Positions 16,474 to 23,395 of a DNA stretch of 64,000 nucleotides are shown here, in pieces. How positions within the stretch are numbered: position 1 is the first letter of the stretch; each line of letters opens with the position of its first letter. This DNA comes from Streptosporangiaceae bacterium. GTDB taxonomy: Bacteria; Actinomycetota; Actinomycetes; Streptosporangiales; Streptosporangiaceae. The stretch covers positions 1-64,000 of the forward strand of contig JAOPYH010000236.1 of assembly GCA_025964715.1 (NCBI GenBank), read 5' to 3'. The position numbers and the translations under genes were made by a program. The notes below the pieces were generated by a model. The model was given only the letters and a program-made list of their open reading frames with translations, did not search any database and was not told the DNA's origin.

Positions 16474-17604
16474 ATGAAGGCGCTCGTTTACCACGGACCT
16501 CGGGACGTCAGGGTGGACCAGGTGCCCGACCCGAGCATCGAGGCGCCGACCGACGTCATCGTCAAGATCACGACGACCAACATCTGTGGCTCGGACCTTC
16601 ATATGTATGAGGGCCGGACGAACATGGAGCCGGGGCGGATCCTCGGGCACGAGAACCTCGGCGAGGTGGTCGAGACCGGTAACGCCGTGGAACGCGTCCA
16701 CCAGGGTGAACGTGTCTGCATGCCCTTCAACATCGCCTGCGGCTACTGCAAGAACTGCAACCGCGGGCTGACCGCCTACTGCCTGACCCACAATCCCGCA
16801 GGTGGCGGTGCCGCCTACGGCTTCGCCGGCATGGGGCCCTATGAGGGGGGGCAGGCGGAGTACCTCCGTGTGCCGCACGCGGACTTCAACTGCCTGCGGC
16901 TGCCGGAAGGGACGCAGAAGGAGACGGACTTCGTGATGGTGGCGGACATCTTCCCGACCGGTTATCACGCCACGGAACTCGCCGGTCTCGAGCCCGGGGA
17001 GAACGTGGTGATCTACGGTGCGGGGCCCGTCGGGCTCATGGCCGGATATTCCGCGGTCATCAAGGGCGCGGACAAGGTCATGGTCGTCGACCGCCACCCG
17101 GACCGGCTGCGGCTGGCCGAGGAGATCGGCGCCATCCCGATCGACGATGCCAAGGCCCCGCCGGTCGAGCAGGTCCTGGACATGACCAACGGTGAGGGGG
17201 CCGACCGCGGCTGCGAGTGTGTCGGATACCAGGCGCACGACCCCGAGGGGACCGAGCATCCGAACATGACCCTGAACAATCTCGTCCGGTCCGTACGGTC
17301 GACGGGCGTGATGGGCGTCGTCGGGGTCTTCGTTCCCGAGGATCCGGGTGGGGCGGACGAGCTCGCCAAGCACGGTCAGCTGGTGTTCGACTACGGGACG
17401 TTCTGGTACAAGGGCCAGGCGATGGGCACCGGCCAGTGCAACGTCAAGGCCTACAACCGTCATCTGCGCAACCTGATCGCCGACGACAAGGCCAAGCCGT
17501 CGTTCGTGGTCTCCCACGAACTGCCGCTGGACGAGGCACCGGAGGGCTACCGGCACTTCGACGCCCGAGACGATGGCTGGACCAAGGTGGTGCTGCATCC
17601 CTGA
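16474..17604 (+). CDS. zinc-dependent alcohol dehydrogenase (glutathione-independent formaldehyde dehydrogenase-like)
   Basis: A 376-residue medium-chain dehydrogenase. TTTNICGSDLHMYEG (about 33-47) carries the catalytic zinc Cys, GHENLGEVVE (about 60-69) the second zinc ligand, and the structural zinc Cys cluster is in CGYCKNCNRGLTAYC (about 90-104). The NAD-binding turn is VVIYGAGPVGLMAGYSA (about 178-194). The long insertion and the DVVxTG-like C-terminal half resemble glutathione-independent formaldehyde dehydrogenases, which convert formaldehyde to formate in an NAD-dependent dismutation. Strong ribosome binding site AAGGAGG. It is followed by the ArsR gene after 90 bp but is probably a separate unit. 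Confidence 0.88.
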   Translation: MKALVYHGPRDVRVDQVPDPSIEAPTDVIVKITTTNICGSDLHMYEGRTNMEPGRILGHENLGEVVETGNAVERVHQGERVCMPFNIACGYCKNCNRGLTAYCLTHNPAGGGAAYGFAGMGPYEGGQAEYLRVPHADFNCLRLPEGTQKETDFVMVADIFPTGYHATELAGLEPGENVVIYGAGPVGLMAGYSAVIKGADKVMVVDRHPDRLRLAEEIGAIPIDDAKAPPVEQVLDMTNGEGADRGCECVGYQAHDPEGTEHPNMTLNNLVRSVRSTGVMGVVGVFVPEDPGGADELAKHGQLVFDYGTFWYKGQAMGTGQCNVKAYNRHLRNLIADDKAKPSFVVSHELPLDEAPEGYRHFDARDDGWTKVVLHP

Positions 17605-17657
17605 GCGCTGAGCGGCGATGTCCAGGCGATGTCCCGTGAGTGTCCCCGTACATGACA

Positions 17658-17686
17658 TTGCCTTTATATAGCCGCATCGGTATATT
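17658..17686 (+). promoter_or_regulatory. promoter and possible auto-operator of the ArsR gene
   Basis: TTGCCT (17658-17663) and TATATT (17681-17686) are separated by exactly 17 bp, a good housekeeping-type promoter. The -10 ends 8 nt before the ATG at 17695 and there is no ribosome binding site, so the transcript is probably leaderless. The spacer and -10 contain an A/T-rich imperfect inverted repeat (ATATA then TATAT), a typical position for ArsR-type autorepression. Confidence 0.65.
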
Positions 17687-17694
17687 CAGGCCCT

Positions 17695-18039
17695 ATGGCA
17701 GTGGCTTTCAATGTGCTCGCCGAGCCGGCCCGCCGGCGCATCCTGGACCTGCTCCTCGAGCGGCCACGCATGGTGGGCGAGCTGACCGAGCAGCTCGGGC
17801 TGACGCAACCAGGGACCTCCAAGCACCTGAGGGTGCTGCGCGAGGCCGGGCTGGTGCGGGTCCGCCGCGAGGCTCAGCGGCGGTGGTACGAGCTGCGCCC
17901 GGAGCCACTCGCCGAGGTCGACGTCTGGCTTCAGCCCTACCGGCGGCTGTGGATCGAGCGCCTGGATGCCCTGGAACGGCACCTCGAAGCCATGCCGGAC
18001 ACCGCGTCGCCGGACAGGGCGCAGGGCACTGACGGCTGA
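17695..18039 (+). CDS. ArsR-family winged-helix transcriptional regulator
   Basis: A 114-residue ArsR/SmtB-type repressor. FNVLAEPARRRILDLLLERP (5-24) is the family start, and LTEQLGLTQPGTSKHLRVLREAGLV is the helix-turn-helix (about 29-53, recognition helix around TSKHLRVL), followed by the wing VRRRAQRRWYELRP-like segment. There is no metal-binding Cys pair. This subtype, with the C-terminal WLQPYRRLWIERLDALERHL helix, usually pairs with an SRPBCC/AHSA1 protein, but none follows here. It probably controls itself and perhaps the upstream dehydrogenase. Leaderless start as described for its promoter. Confidence 0.88.
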   Translation: MAVAFNVLAEPARRRILDLLLERPRMVGELTEQLGLTQPGTSKHLRVLREAGLVRVRREAQRRWYELRPEPLAEVDVWLQPYRRLWIERLDALERHLEAMPDTASPDRAQGTDG

Positions 18040-18066
18040 GGGGCCCGAACGGCGGCTCGCGGCCGG

Positions 18067-18744
18067 CTAGCCGCCTCCGTGCGGGGCTGCGGCGCGGGTC
18101 GGCGTGGCGTCCGCCGGGAGCCGTACGGTGATCTCGCCGCTCAGCCGGGAGCCCGCCGAGAGGTCGAGGTCGTCGCCGCTCCAGAACCGTCCAGGGTCGT
18201 ACCAATTGGGTCGCCGGTCGTCGGGCAGCAGCCCCATGGCCTGGTAGGTCACGGCCACCACCTCCGCGCAGTAGGCCGTCTCCAGGTCCGCGTCCCGCGA
18301 CGGGCGCCGCCTGACGGGCAGCCGGCCGCGCGCCCATCGCGAGGCCAGGCGGGCAGTCGAGGGGAACGGCGTCCCATCGAGGCGGGCGATCGTGCTGAGG
18401 ACCGCGTTCTCCATCTCCCTGTTGACGGGACGGTCGAGTTGGCGCAGCCATGCGCGCTGGCCGTACCGCGTGCCCCAGACCAGGACCGCCTCGCGCAGGT
18501 CGTGCAGTTGCGCTCCACGCTGATGGCCGCCGGACCACAGGTCGGGCAGCGACCGGCCGAGCTCCGCGTGCCACATGAGGGGTGGCAGGTCGTCGATGAC
18601 CACCGACATGCCGACGTGGTTCACGGGACTGTTGGTCGTCATCTGGATGGCCCGGTCGGCCGCCGTGCGTCCGCGGAAGAGCCACACGTCACCGGTCCGG
18701 GTGAGGTCGATCGCCTCGTCGAGGCTGATGCTGGTGCCGGCCAT
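18067..18744 (-). CDS. hypothetical protein, possible papain-like/NlpC-P60-type fold
   Basis: A 225-residue protein without a name I can assign. It opens with a segment predicting that the chain controls access by a small molecule or lipid: GDVWLFRGRTAADRAIQMTT (18-37), then NHVGMSVVI (about 41-49) with a His, and later AYCAEVVAVTYQAMGL (about 165-180) with a Cys. The order NHVG-His then YCAE-Cys recalls circularly permuted papain-like (YiiX/NlpC) proteins that cleave amides or bind lipids, so a similar fold is plausible. No signal peptide. It is convergent with the ArsR gene and divergent from a small membrane-protein gene 18 bp away. Confidence 0.65.
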   Translation of the reverse strand: MAGTSISLDEAIDLTRTGDVWLFRGRTAADRAIQMTTNSPVNHVGMSVVIDDLPPLMWHAELGRSLPDLWSGGHQRGAQLHDLREAVLVWGTRYGQRAWLRQLDRPVNREMENAVLSTIARLDGTPFPSTARLASRWARGRLPVRRRPSRDADLETAYCAEVVAVTYQAMGLLPDDRRPNWYDPGRFWSGDDLDLSAGSRLSGEITVRLPADATPTRAAAPHGGG

Positions 18745-18762
18745 GGCCCGTAGCCTAGGCGG

Positions 18763-18963
18763 ATGCGATGGTGGAAGGTCATGGGTCTGGCCGGTTTCGT
18801 CGGGGTCGCGGCGACCGGGGCGGTGATCGCCCGCGCCGAGCGTCGCCGCCGTGCTTACACCCCGGAGCAGATCAGGGAGCGGCTGCACGCCCGTCTCGCG
18901 GACGCGGCGGCGGCCGGGGAGGGGGCGCAGGCCCCGGAGAGCGGGCCGGCCGCTCGGTTCTGA
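18763..18963 (+). CDS. small single-pass membrane protein
   Basis: A 66-residue protein with one N-terminal hydrophobic helix (KVMGLAGFVGVAATGAVIA, about 5-23), a basic stretch ERRRRAY, then a soluble tail including YTPEQIRERLHARLADA. The tail ends in Ala/Gly/Glu-rich low complexity. Similar small proteins are common in actinobacteria without known function. TAGCCT (18751-18756) lies 7 nt before the ATG and there is no ribosome binding site, so a leaderless start is likely. Confidence 0.6.
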   Translation: MRWWKVMGLAGFVGVAATGAVIARAERRRRAYTPEQIRERLHARLADAAAAGEGAQAPESGPAARF

Positions 18964-19421
18964 GGGTCTGTGTCCATTGTCACGTACGGGTCGCCGGCCC
19001 CCGCGTTCGCCGGACGTCATCGGGACTGCGTGGGGCTTCGACGCCCCGGTCGTGCGGCCGGCTGCGTGTGTCCTCACGGGAATAGGCGCAGGTCGCATGG
19101 CCCTGCTGTGCTCTTCGAGCCCGGCGCGGATACAAGGGACCGGTATTTCGGTCAAAGCGTCCATATATCCCTTGACTAGAACTACCCCGACAAATCACTG
19201 CATTTGGCTTACGGTCGGCTGTGTGGATCGTTGGGGTTTTATGACGCCACTCCTTGTGCCAATCTGGTCCCGCTGTCGCTTTCAGGCCGGCGACTGATCA
19301 CGCGTGGTTTTCCGCTAAGAGTGCAGGCGGCAAGGGGGCTCATTCCGCCCCCGGTGGAACAGTTGCCGGCTGTGAGCGCGCGCGCAGTGGCTCAGCGGAC
19401 TAGGAAGGGACTCACCCACCG
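18964..19421. other. 458-bp control region upstream of the conservon
   Basis: No convincing gene. From about 19130 to 19320 the sequence is clearly A/T-richer than its surroundings and likely contains the conservon promoter. TTGACT at 19172-19177 is a possible -35 box but no good -10 follows at normal spacing. The same TTGAC is one arm of a weak inverted repeat with GTCAA about 15 bp to its left. Small frames here are mutually overlapping and look like chance. Confidence 0.45.
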
Positions 19422-20630
19422 ATGTGCACACTGCGGCGGCGTGTCGCGCGCTGGCTGGATCCCACGGTGGGACAGCCGCCCCCCGTCGTTGCCCCGTCGC
19501 CGAGTCGACCGGACCCGCAGGTCCAGCACGCCCAGCCCCAGCACGCTGAGGACGCATGGCCGGCGATCTGCGACCAGTTCGCCCTGCAGGTGCTCGGCCT
19601 GGCCGAGCACCTGCGGCCGGCGCTGGACTCGCTGGAGGGAGACGAGGACGATCCGGACAGGCTCCAGTCGCTGTACCAGGTGGATCACGCCGTCACGCGA
19701 ATGCGTCGCGCCGCCCGGGACATGCGGATCCTCGCCGGCCGGGAGGACGAGGAGATGAGCGGCTACACGTCCTCTCTGGTCGACGTGCTCAGGGTCGCGG
19801 AGTCCTCCATCGAACGCTATGACCAGATCTCGATCGGCAGAACAGTCGAACTGGCCGTCGTCGCCTACGCGGCGGACGACGTCGCCTCGCTCTTGGCCGC
19901 GCTACTCGACAACGCGACCAGGTACTCGCCCTCGACGGTGACGGTCAGCGCACACCTGCTGGAGAACGGCAGCGTGATGCTCCGCGTCGAGGACCAGGGC
20001 ATCGGCATCGCGCCGGACCACGTCGCCGTGCTCAATGCCGCGCTCGCGGGTCCGGTCCCGGGCGTGGACGAGCGTACGGGTAAGCACACGGGCTTCCCCG
20101 TGGTGCATCGCCTGTCCGACAAGCACGGCCTGAGCGTCAGCCTGGCGTCCCGTTCGGCGCCAGGGGAAACCGCGGCGAGCGGCACGATTGCGATGGTGGC
20201 CATCCCGCCGAGCCTGCTGTGCGAGATCCCGCCGACCGGTCCGGCCATCGGCCGTGGCCCCGAGCCGGCCGCGGCGCAGACGGCCTCCCGGGGCGGGCCC
20301 GCGGCGCCGGGCCCGTCGCAGCGACCCGAACAGGCGCATCTGCACGTCGCGCGCGGGGACATGCCGGCCGGGGGTGGAAGGGATGCCGTGCAGCCGGAGG
20401 AGGCATCGGCCGTGGCCGTCGGGGGCCTTCCGCGCCGCGAACGCACGAGCCTGCGTGGTTTCGACGCCACGCCGCCGGTGCGCGAGCACACCGGCACCAA
20501 TGACCAGGCTGCCGCCCGCCGGTCCTTCGCCGATGACCTCACCGCCTTCGGCGCGGGAGACCAGAAGGCCCGAGCACAGGGTTCGAGCAGCACAGATCAA
20601 GGCACTCCGGAAGAGCAGGTGCGGGAATGA
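19422..20630 (+). CDS. cvnA: conservon component CvnA, histidine-kinase-like ATPase
   Basis: A 402-residue sensor-kinase-like protein, first gene of a conservon. The region around YQVDHAVTRMRRAARDMRILAG (about 85-106) matches the His-containing dimerisation helix of CvnA proteins. The HATPase_c domain follows, with LLAALLDNATRYSP (N-box, about 158-171) and VEDQGIGIAP (G1 box, about 192-201). Unlike classical CvnA there is no visible N-terminal membrane or sensor region, and the G2 box reads HTGFPVV instead of the usual GLGL-type sequence. The C-terminal 130 residues are Pro/Arg-rich and disordered. It should act with CvnB-D at the membrane as a G-protein-coupled-like signalling complex. Overlaps cvnB by 4 bp. 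Confidence 0.88.
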   Translation: MCTLRRRVARWLDPTVGQPPPVVAPSPSRPDPQVQHAQPQHAEDAWPAICDQFALQVLGLAEHLRPALDSLEGDEDDPDRLQSLYQVDHAVTRMRRAARDMRILAGREDEEMSGYTSSLVDVLRVAESSIERYDQISIGRTVELAVVAYAADDVASLLAALLDNATRYSPSTVTVSAHLLENGSVMLRVEDQGIGIAPDHVAVLNAALAGPVPGVDERTGKHTGFPVVHRLSDKHGLSVSLASRSAPGETAASGTIAMVAIPPSLLCEIPPTGPAIGRGPEPAAAQTASRGGPAAPGPSQRPEQAHLHVARGDMPAGGGRDAVQPEEASAVAVGGLPRRERTSLRGFDATPPVREHTGTNDQAAARRSFADDLTAFGAGDQKARAQGSSSTDQGTPEEQVRE

Positions 20631-21076
20631 CCGTTGGCGGTTCCTCCACCCAGCCGCGGGACCCTCACGAGTTCGGCTGGCTCATCAACAACTTCGCCTC
20701 GTCGACCCCCGGAGTGGCGCAGGCGCTCATCGTGTCCTCGGACGGGCTACCGCTGATCGCCTCCGAAGGGATGTCCGCGGATGTCGCGGACCCTCTCGCG
20801 GCCATGACCAGCGGCATGATCAGCCTCGGCCACAGCATCGCGGGAATGGTCGGCGAGGGCGGCTGTGACCAGATCATGCTGAAGTTCCGGTCCGGGCACT
20901 TCCTCTTCATGGCGATCGGCAACCTCGCCGGTCTGGCCGTCCTAGTGAGGGACGGCTCCAACCTCGGCGTGGTCGCCCACCGTATGGCACAGCTCGTGGA
21001 CAGCGTCGGACACGTGCTGACCCCACGGATGCGCGACGACCTACGTCGGCTTTCGGCCGGTCAGGGCGCCTCATGA
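20627..21076 (+). CDS. cvnB: conservon component CvnB, roadblock/LC7 protein
   Basis: A 149-residue roadblock/LC7-domain protein. FGWLINNFASSTPGVAQALI (about 16-35) and VSSDGLPLIAS are the first helix and strand of the fold, and AGLAVLVRDGSNLGVVAHRM (about 101-120) is the C-terminal part. LC7 proteins act as scaffolds or GTPase-activating partners of small GTPases. In conservons CvnB contacts CvnA and CvnD. Start overlaps the cvnA stop (ATGA), implying coupled translation. Confidence 0.93.
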   Translation: MTVGGSSTQPRDPHEFGWLINNFASSTPGVAQALIVSSDGLPLIASEGMSADVADPLAAMTSGMISLGHSIAGMVGEGGCDQIMLKFRSGHFLFMAIGNLAGLAVLVRDGSNLGVVAHRMAQLVDSVGHVLTPRMRDDLRRLSAGQGAS

Positions 21077-21107
21077 CGGCGCGGCCACCCGAGGTGAGAG
21101 AGCGGAT

Positions 21108-21452
21108 ATGACGGCCAACCCCTGGGTCCGGCCCTACGTGCTGACCGGCGGACGGACACGTACGAGGCAACACCTCTACGTACACACGTTGGTCTCGGTG
21201 CGGAACTATGACCCCTCGTTCGCCGCGGGCCTCCTCCCCGAGGCGCGGTCGTTGTACGAGCGGGCGCACGCCGGCCCCGAGTCCGTGGCGGAACTGTCAG
21301 CGAACTGCGGTATCTCGCTCGGTGTCACGCGTGTGCTCCTGGGAGACCTGGCCGCCGGCAACTGGGTGCTGATCAATCCGGAGAACTACAGGTCTCCGTA
21401 CGACCCAAGCCTCCTGAAGAGAGTCATCCATGGCCTACGCGAACTCGCCTGA
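21108..21452 (+). CDS. cvnC: conservon component CvnC, DUF742 protein
   Basis: A 114-residue DUF742 protein. The WVRPYVLTGGRTR opening (6-18) is the hallmark of this family, and SVAELSANCGISLGVTRVLL (about 58-77) forms a helix-turn-helix-like region followed by DLAAGNWV. It is the third conserved conservon protein; its molecular role is not settled, though it interacts with the other Cvn proteins. The 3' end overlaps cvnD by 23 bp. Confidence 0.93.
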   Translation: MTANPWVRPYVLTGGRTRTRQHLYVHTLVSVRNYDPSFAAGLLPEARSLYERAHAGPESVAELSANCGISLGVTRVLLGDLAAGNWVLINPENYRSPYDPSLLKRVIHGLRELA

Positions 21453-22038
21453 CGCCGCGCCCTCGCGCATCACCTCGGCCAAGCTCGTGGTGGCGGGCGG
21501 ATTCGGCGTGGGCAAGACGACGTTCGTCGGTGCGGTCTCGGAGATCCCTCCGGTCAACACGGAGGCGTGGATGACGCAGGCGAGCGAGTCGGTGGACCCG
21601 CCCGACATGGGAGACCAGAAGACCAAGACCACTGTCGCGATGGACTTCGGCCGGATCACGCTCGCCCGGGATCTGGTGCTGTACCTGTTCGGCACGCCAG
21701 GACAGCCGCGGTTCTGGCCGATGTGGGACGACCTGTGCCGGGGCGCGAGCGCCGCGGTCGTGCTGGTCGACACCCGCAGGCTCGACGCCTCCTTCGCGGC
21801 GGTCAACTATTTCGAGAACGACTCCGACCTGCCCTTCATCGTCGCCGTCAACCTTTTCGACGGCCGGCAGACCCACGGCCTCGGCGAGGTCCGTGAAGCC
21901 CTCCAGCTGGCGAAGGCCGTCCCCGTCACCACGTGCGACGCCCGGGACCGCAGGTCCGTGGTGCAGTCGCTCACGGGTGCCCTGACCTACACGATGAAAC
22001 GCACCGCCGCTGGTCGTCCAGGCGCCTTGGCCCCCTGA
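21430..22038 (+). CDS. cvnD: conservon component CvnD, Ras-like GTPase
   Basis: A 202-residue small GTP-binding protein of the Gtr/MglA-like bacterial group. G1/P-loop GGFGVGKTT (23-31), DFGRITL switch region, G3 as FGTPGQPRFW (about 81-90) and G4 as NLFDG near 132-136, where the usual NKxD/NxFD base-specificity motif is recognisable. The TPGQ G3 is typical of CvnD. It would switch between GDP and GTP under control of CvnA/CvnB. It is followed by the flavoprotein gene after 23 bp. Confidence 0.94.
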   Translation: MAYANSPDAAPSRITSAKLVVAGGFGVGKTTFVGAVSEIPPVNTEAWMTQASESVDPPDMGDQKTKTTVAMDFGRITLARDLVLYLFGTPGQPRFWPMWDDLCRGASAAVVLVDTRRLDASFAAVNYFENDSDLPFIVAVNLFDGRQTHGLGEVREALQLAKAVPVTTCDARDRRSVVQSLTGALTYTMKRTAAGRPGALAP

Positions 22039-22061
22039 CAGCCGGCACCGAACAGGAGGCA

Positions 22062-23309
22062 ATGATGCGCAAGATCCTTATCGTCGGCGCCGGACAGGGA
22101 GGCCTCCAGCTGGGCCTGAGTCTCCTCGCCGAGGGCTACGACGTGACGATCATGTCCGCGCGCACTCCCGAGGAGATACGTGCCGGCCGGGTCATGTCGA
22201 CGCAGTGCATGTTCTCGCCCAGCCTGCAGCTGGAGCGCGATCTCGGGCTCAACCTCTGGGAGGACCAGGCACCGAAGATCGTGGCCCAGGGCCTCACGGT
22301 CGCCGCCTCGCCGGGCACCGCGGCCTTCGACTTCATCGGCCCCTGGGACGACTACGCACAGTCGGTGGATCAGCGGGTCAAAATGGGCGGCTGGCTCGAG
22401 CTGTTCGAGGCCAGGGGCGGCAAGGTGATCTACCACGGCGTGATGACGTCGGACCTGGCCGGGCTGGCGAGTCTCTACGAGCTCACGATCATCGCCGCGG
22501 GCAAGGGCGAGCTGGTCGAACTCTTCGACCGTGACGCCGGCAGGTCCCCGTACGACCGTCCGCAGCGCATGCTCGCGGCCATCTATGTGCACGGGATGAC
22601 GCCCGTCCCGGAGCATCCCGCGCCGTACGTGCGGATCACTGCCAACCCCGGCCTGGGCGAGCTCATCTACATGCCCGGCTACACCAACTCCGGCGCGTGC
22701 GGCATCCTGCTCTGGGAGGCCGTCCCCGGCGGCCCGCTGGACTGCTTCGGCGACCGGCCGGGTCCGGAGGAGCATCTCGGCCGGACCCTGCGGTTGATGC
22801 GGGAGTACGCGCCGTGGGAGTACCAGAACTGCGCCAACGCGGTGCCCACGGACGCGCGGTCCACTCTGACCGGCGGTTATGCCCCCGTGGTCCGGCGTCC
22901 GGTCGGCCGGCTGTCCGCGACGGCGCTCGTCCTGGGCATGGCGGACGTGGTCGTCGCCAACGACCCGGTGACGGGGCAGGGCGCCAACAACGCCGCGCGG
23001 TGCGCCGCCATCTACCACCAGTCGATCATTGAGCGCGGCGAGCGTCCGTTCGACGAGGAGTGGATGCAGCAGACCTTCGACTCCTACTGGGACTACGCCG
23101 CGCACGTCACCGCCTACACCAACCTGATGCTCGGGCCGCTTCCCGAGCACGTGCAGCGCATCCTCGCCACCGCGGCGCGTGTTCCCGCGGTGGCGCACCG
23201 GTTCGCCTTCGGATACGCCAACCCGAGCGACTTCCAGCACTGGCTCATGGACCCCGGCCGTGCCGACGCCTATCTGCGATCGGTGACGGCCGGAACGAGC
23301 CCCGGCTGA
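22062..23309 (+). CDS. styrene/indole monooxygenase (StyA)-like FAD-dependent monooxygenase
   Basis: A 415-residue single-component flavin monooxygenase of the StyA group, which epoxidises styrene- or indole-like aromatics using FADH2 from a separate reductase. KILIVGAGQGGLQLGLSLL (4-22) is the FAD-binding Rossmann motif, RPQRMLAAIYVHGM (about 167-180) and VVANDPVTGQGANNAARCA (about 297-315, the DxxxGQGAN FAD-ribityl motif) match StyA. No StyB-type reductase gene follows. Start at the ATG of 22062 with a GGAGG site; the next ATG is one codon on. Its fixed place behind cvnD suggests it is the effector or output of this conservon. Confidence 0.85.
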   Translation: MMRKILIVGAGQGGLQLGLSLLAEGYDVTIMSARTPEEIRAGRVMSTQCMFSPSLQLERDLGLNLWEDQAPKIVAQGLTVAASPGTAAFDFIGPWDDYAQSVDQRVKMGGWLELFEARGGKVIYHGVMTSDLAGLASLYELTIIAAGKGELVELFDRDAGRSPYDRPQRMLAAIYVHGMTPVPEHPAPYVRITANPGLGELIYMPGYTNSGACGILLWEAVPGGPLDCFGDRPGPEEHLGRTLRLMREYAPWEYQNCANAVPTDARSTLTGGYAPVVRRPVGRLSATALVLGMADVVVANDPVTGQGANNAARCAAIYHQSIIERGERPFDEEWMQQTFDSYWDYAAHVTAYTNLMLGPLPEHVQRILATAARVPAVAHRFAFGYANPSDFQHWLMDPGRADAYLRSVTAGTSPG

Positions 23310-23323
23310 GGGCAGGCACACGA

Positions 23324-23354
23324 ACGGGCCCGGACGCGGAAGCGCCGGGCCCGT
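23324..23354. terminator. bidirectional intrinsic terminator between convergent units
   Basis: A perfect 10-bp stem (23324-23333 with 23345-23354) encloses an inner 3-bp stem CGC/GCG and a GGAA tetraloop, with one bulged A at 23334. It lies between the flavoprotein stop and the convergent FtsX stop. No long U-tract is present on either side. Confidence 0.75.
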
Positions 23355-23395
23355 CGCTCTTCGCCACAGCGAGGCCGAAAACGTGGGCGGTGTAG

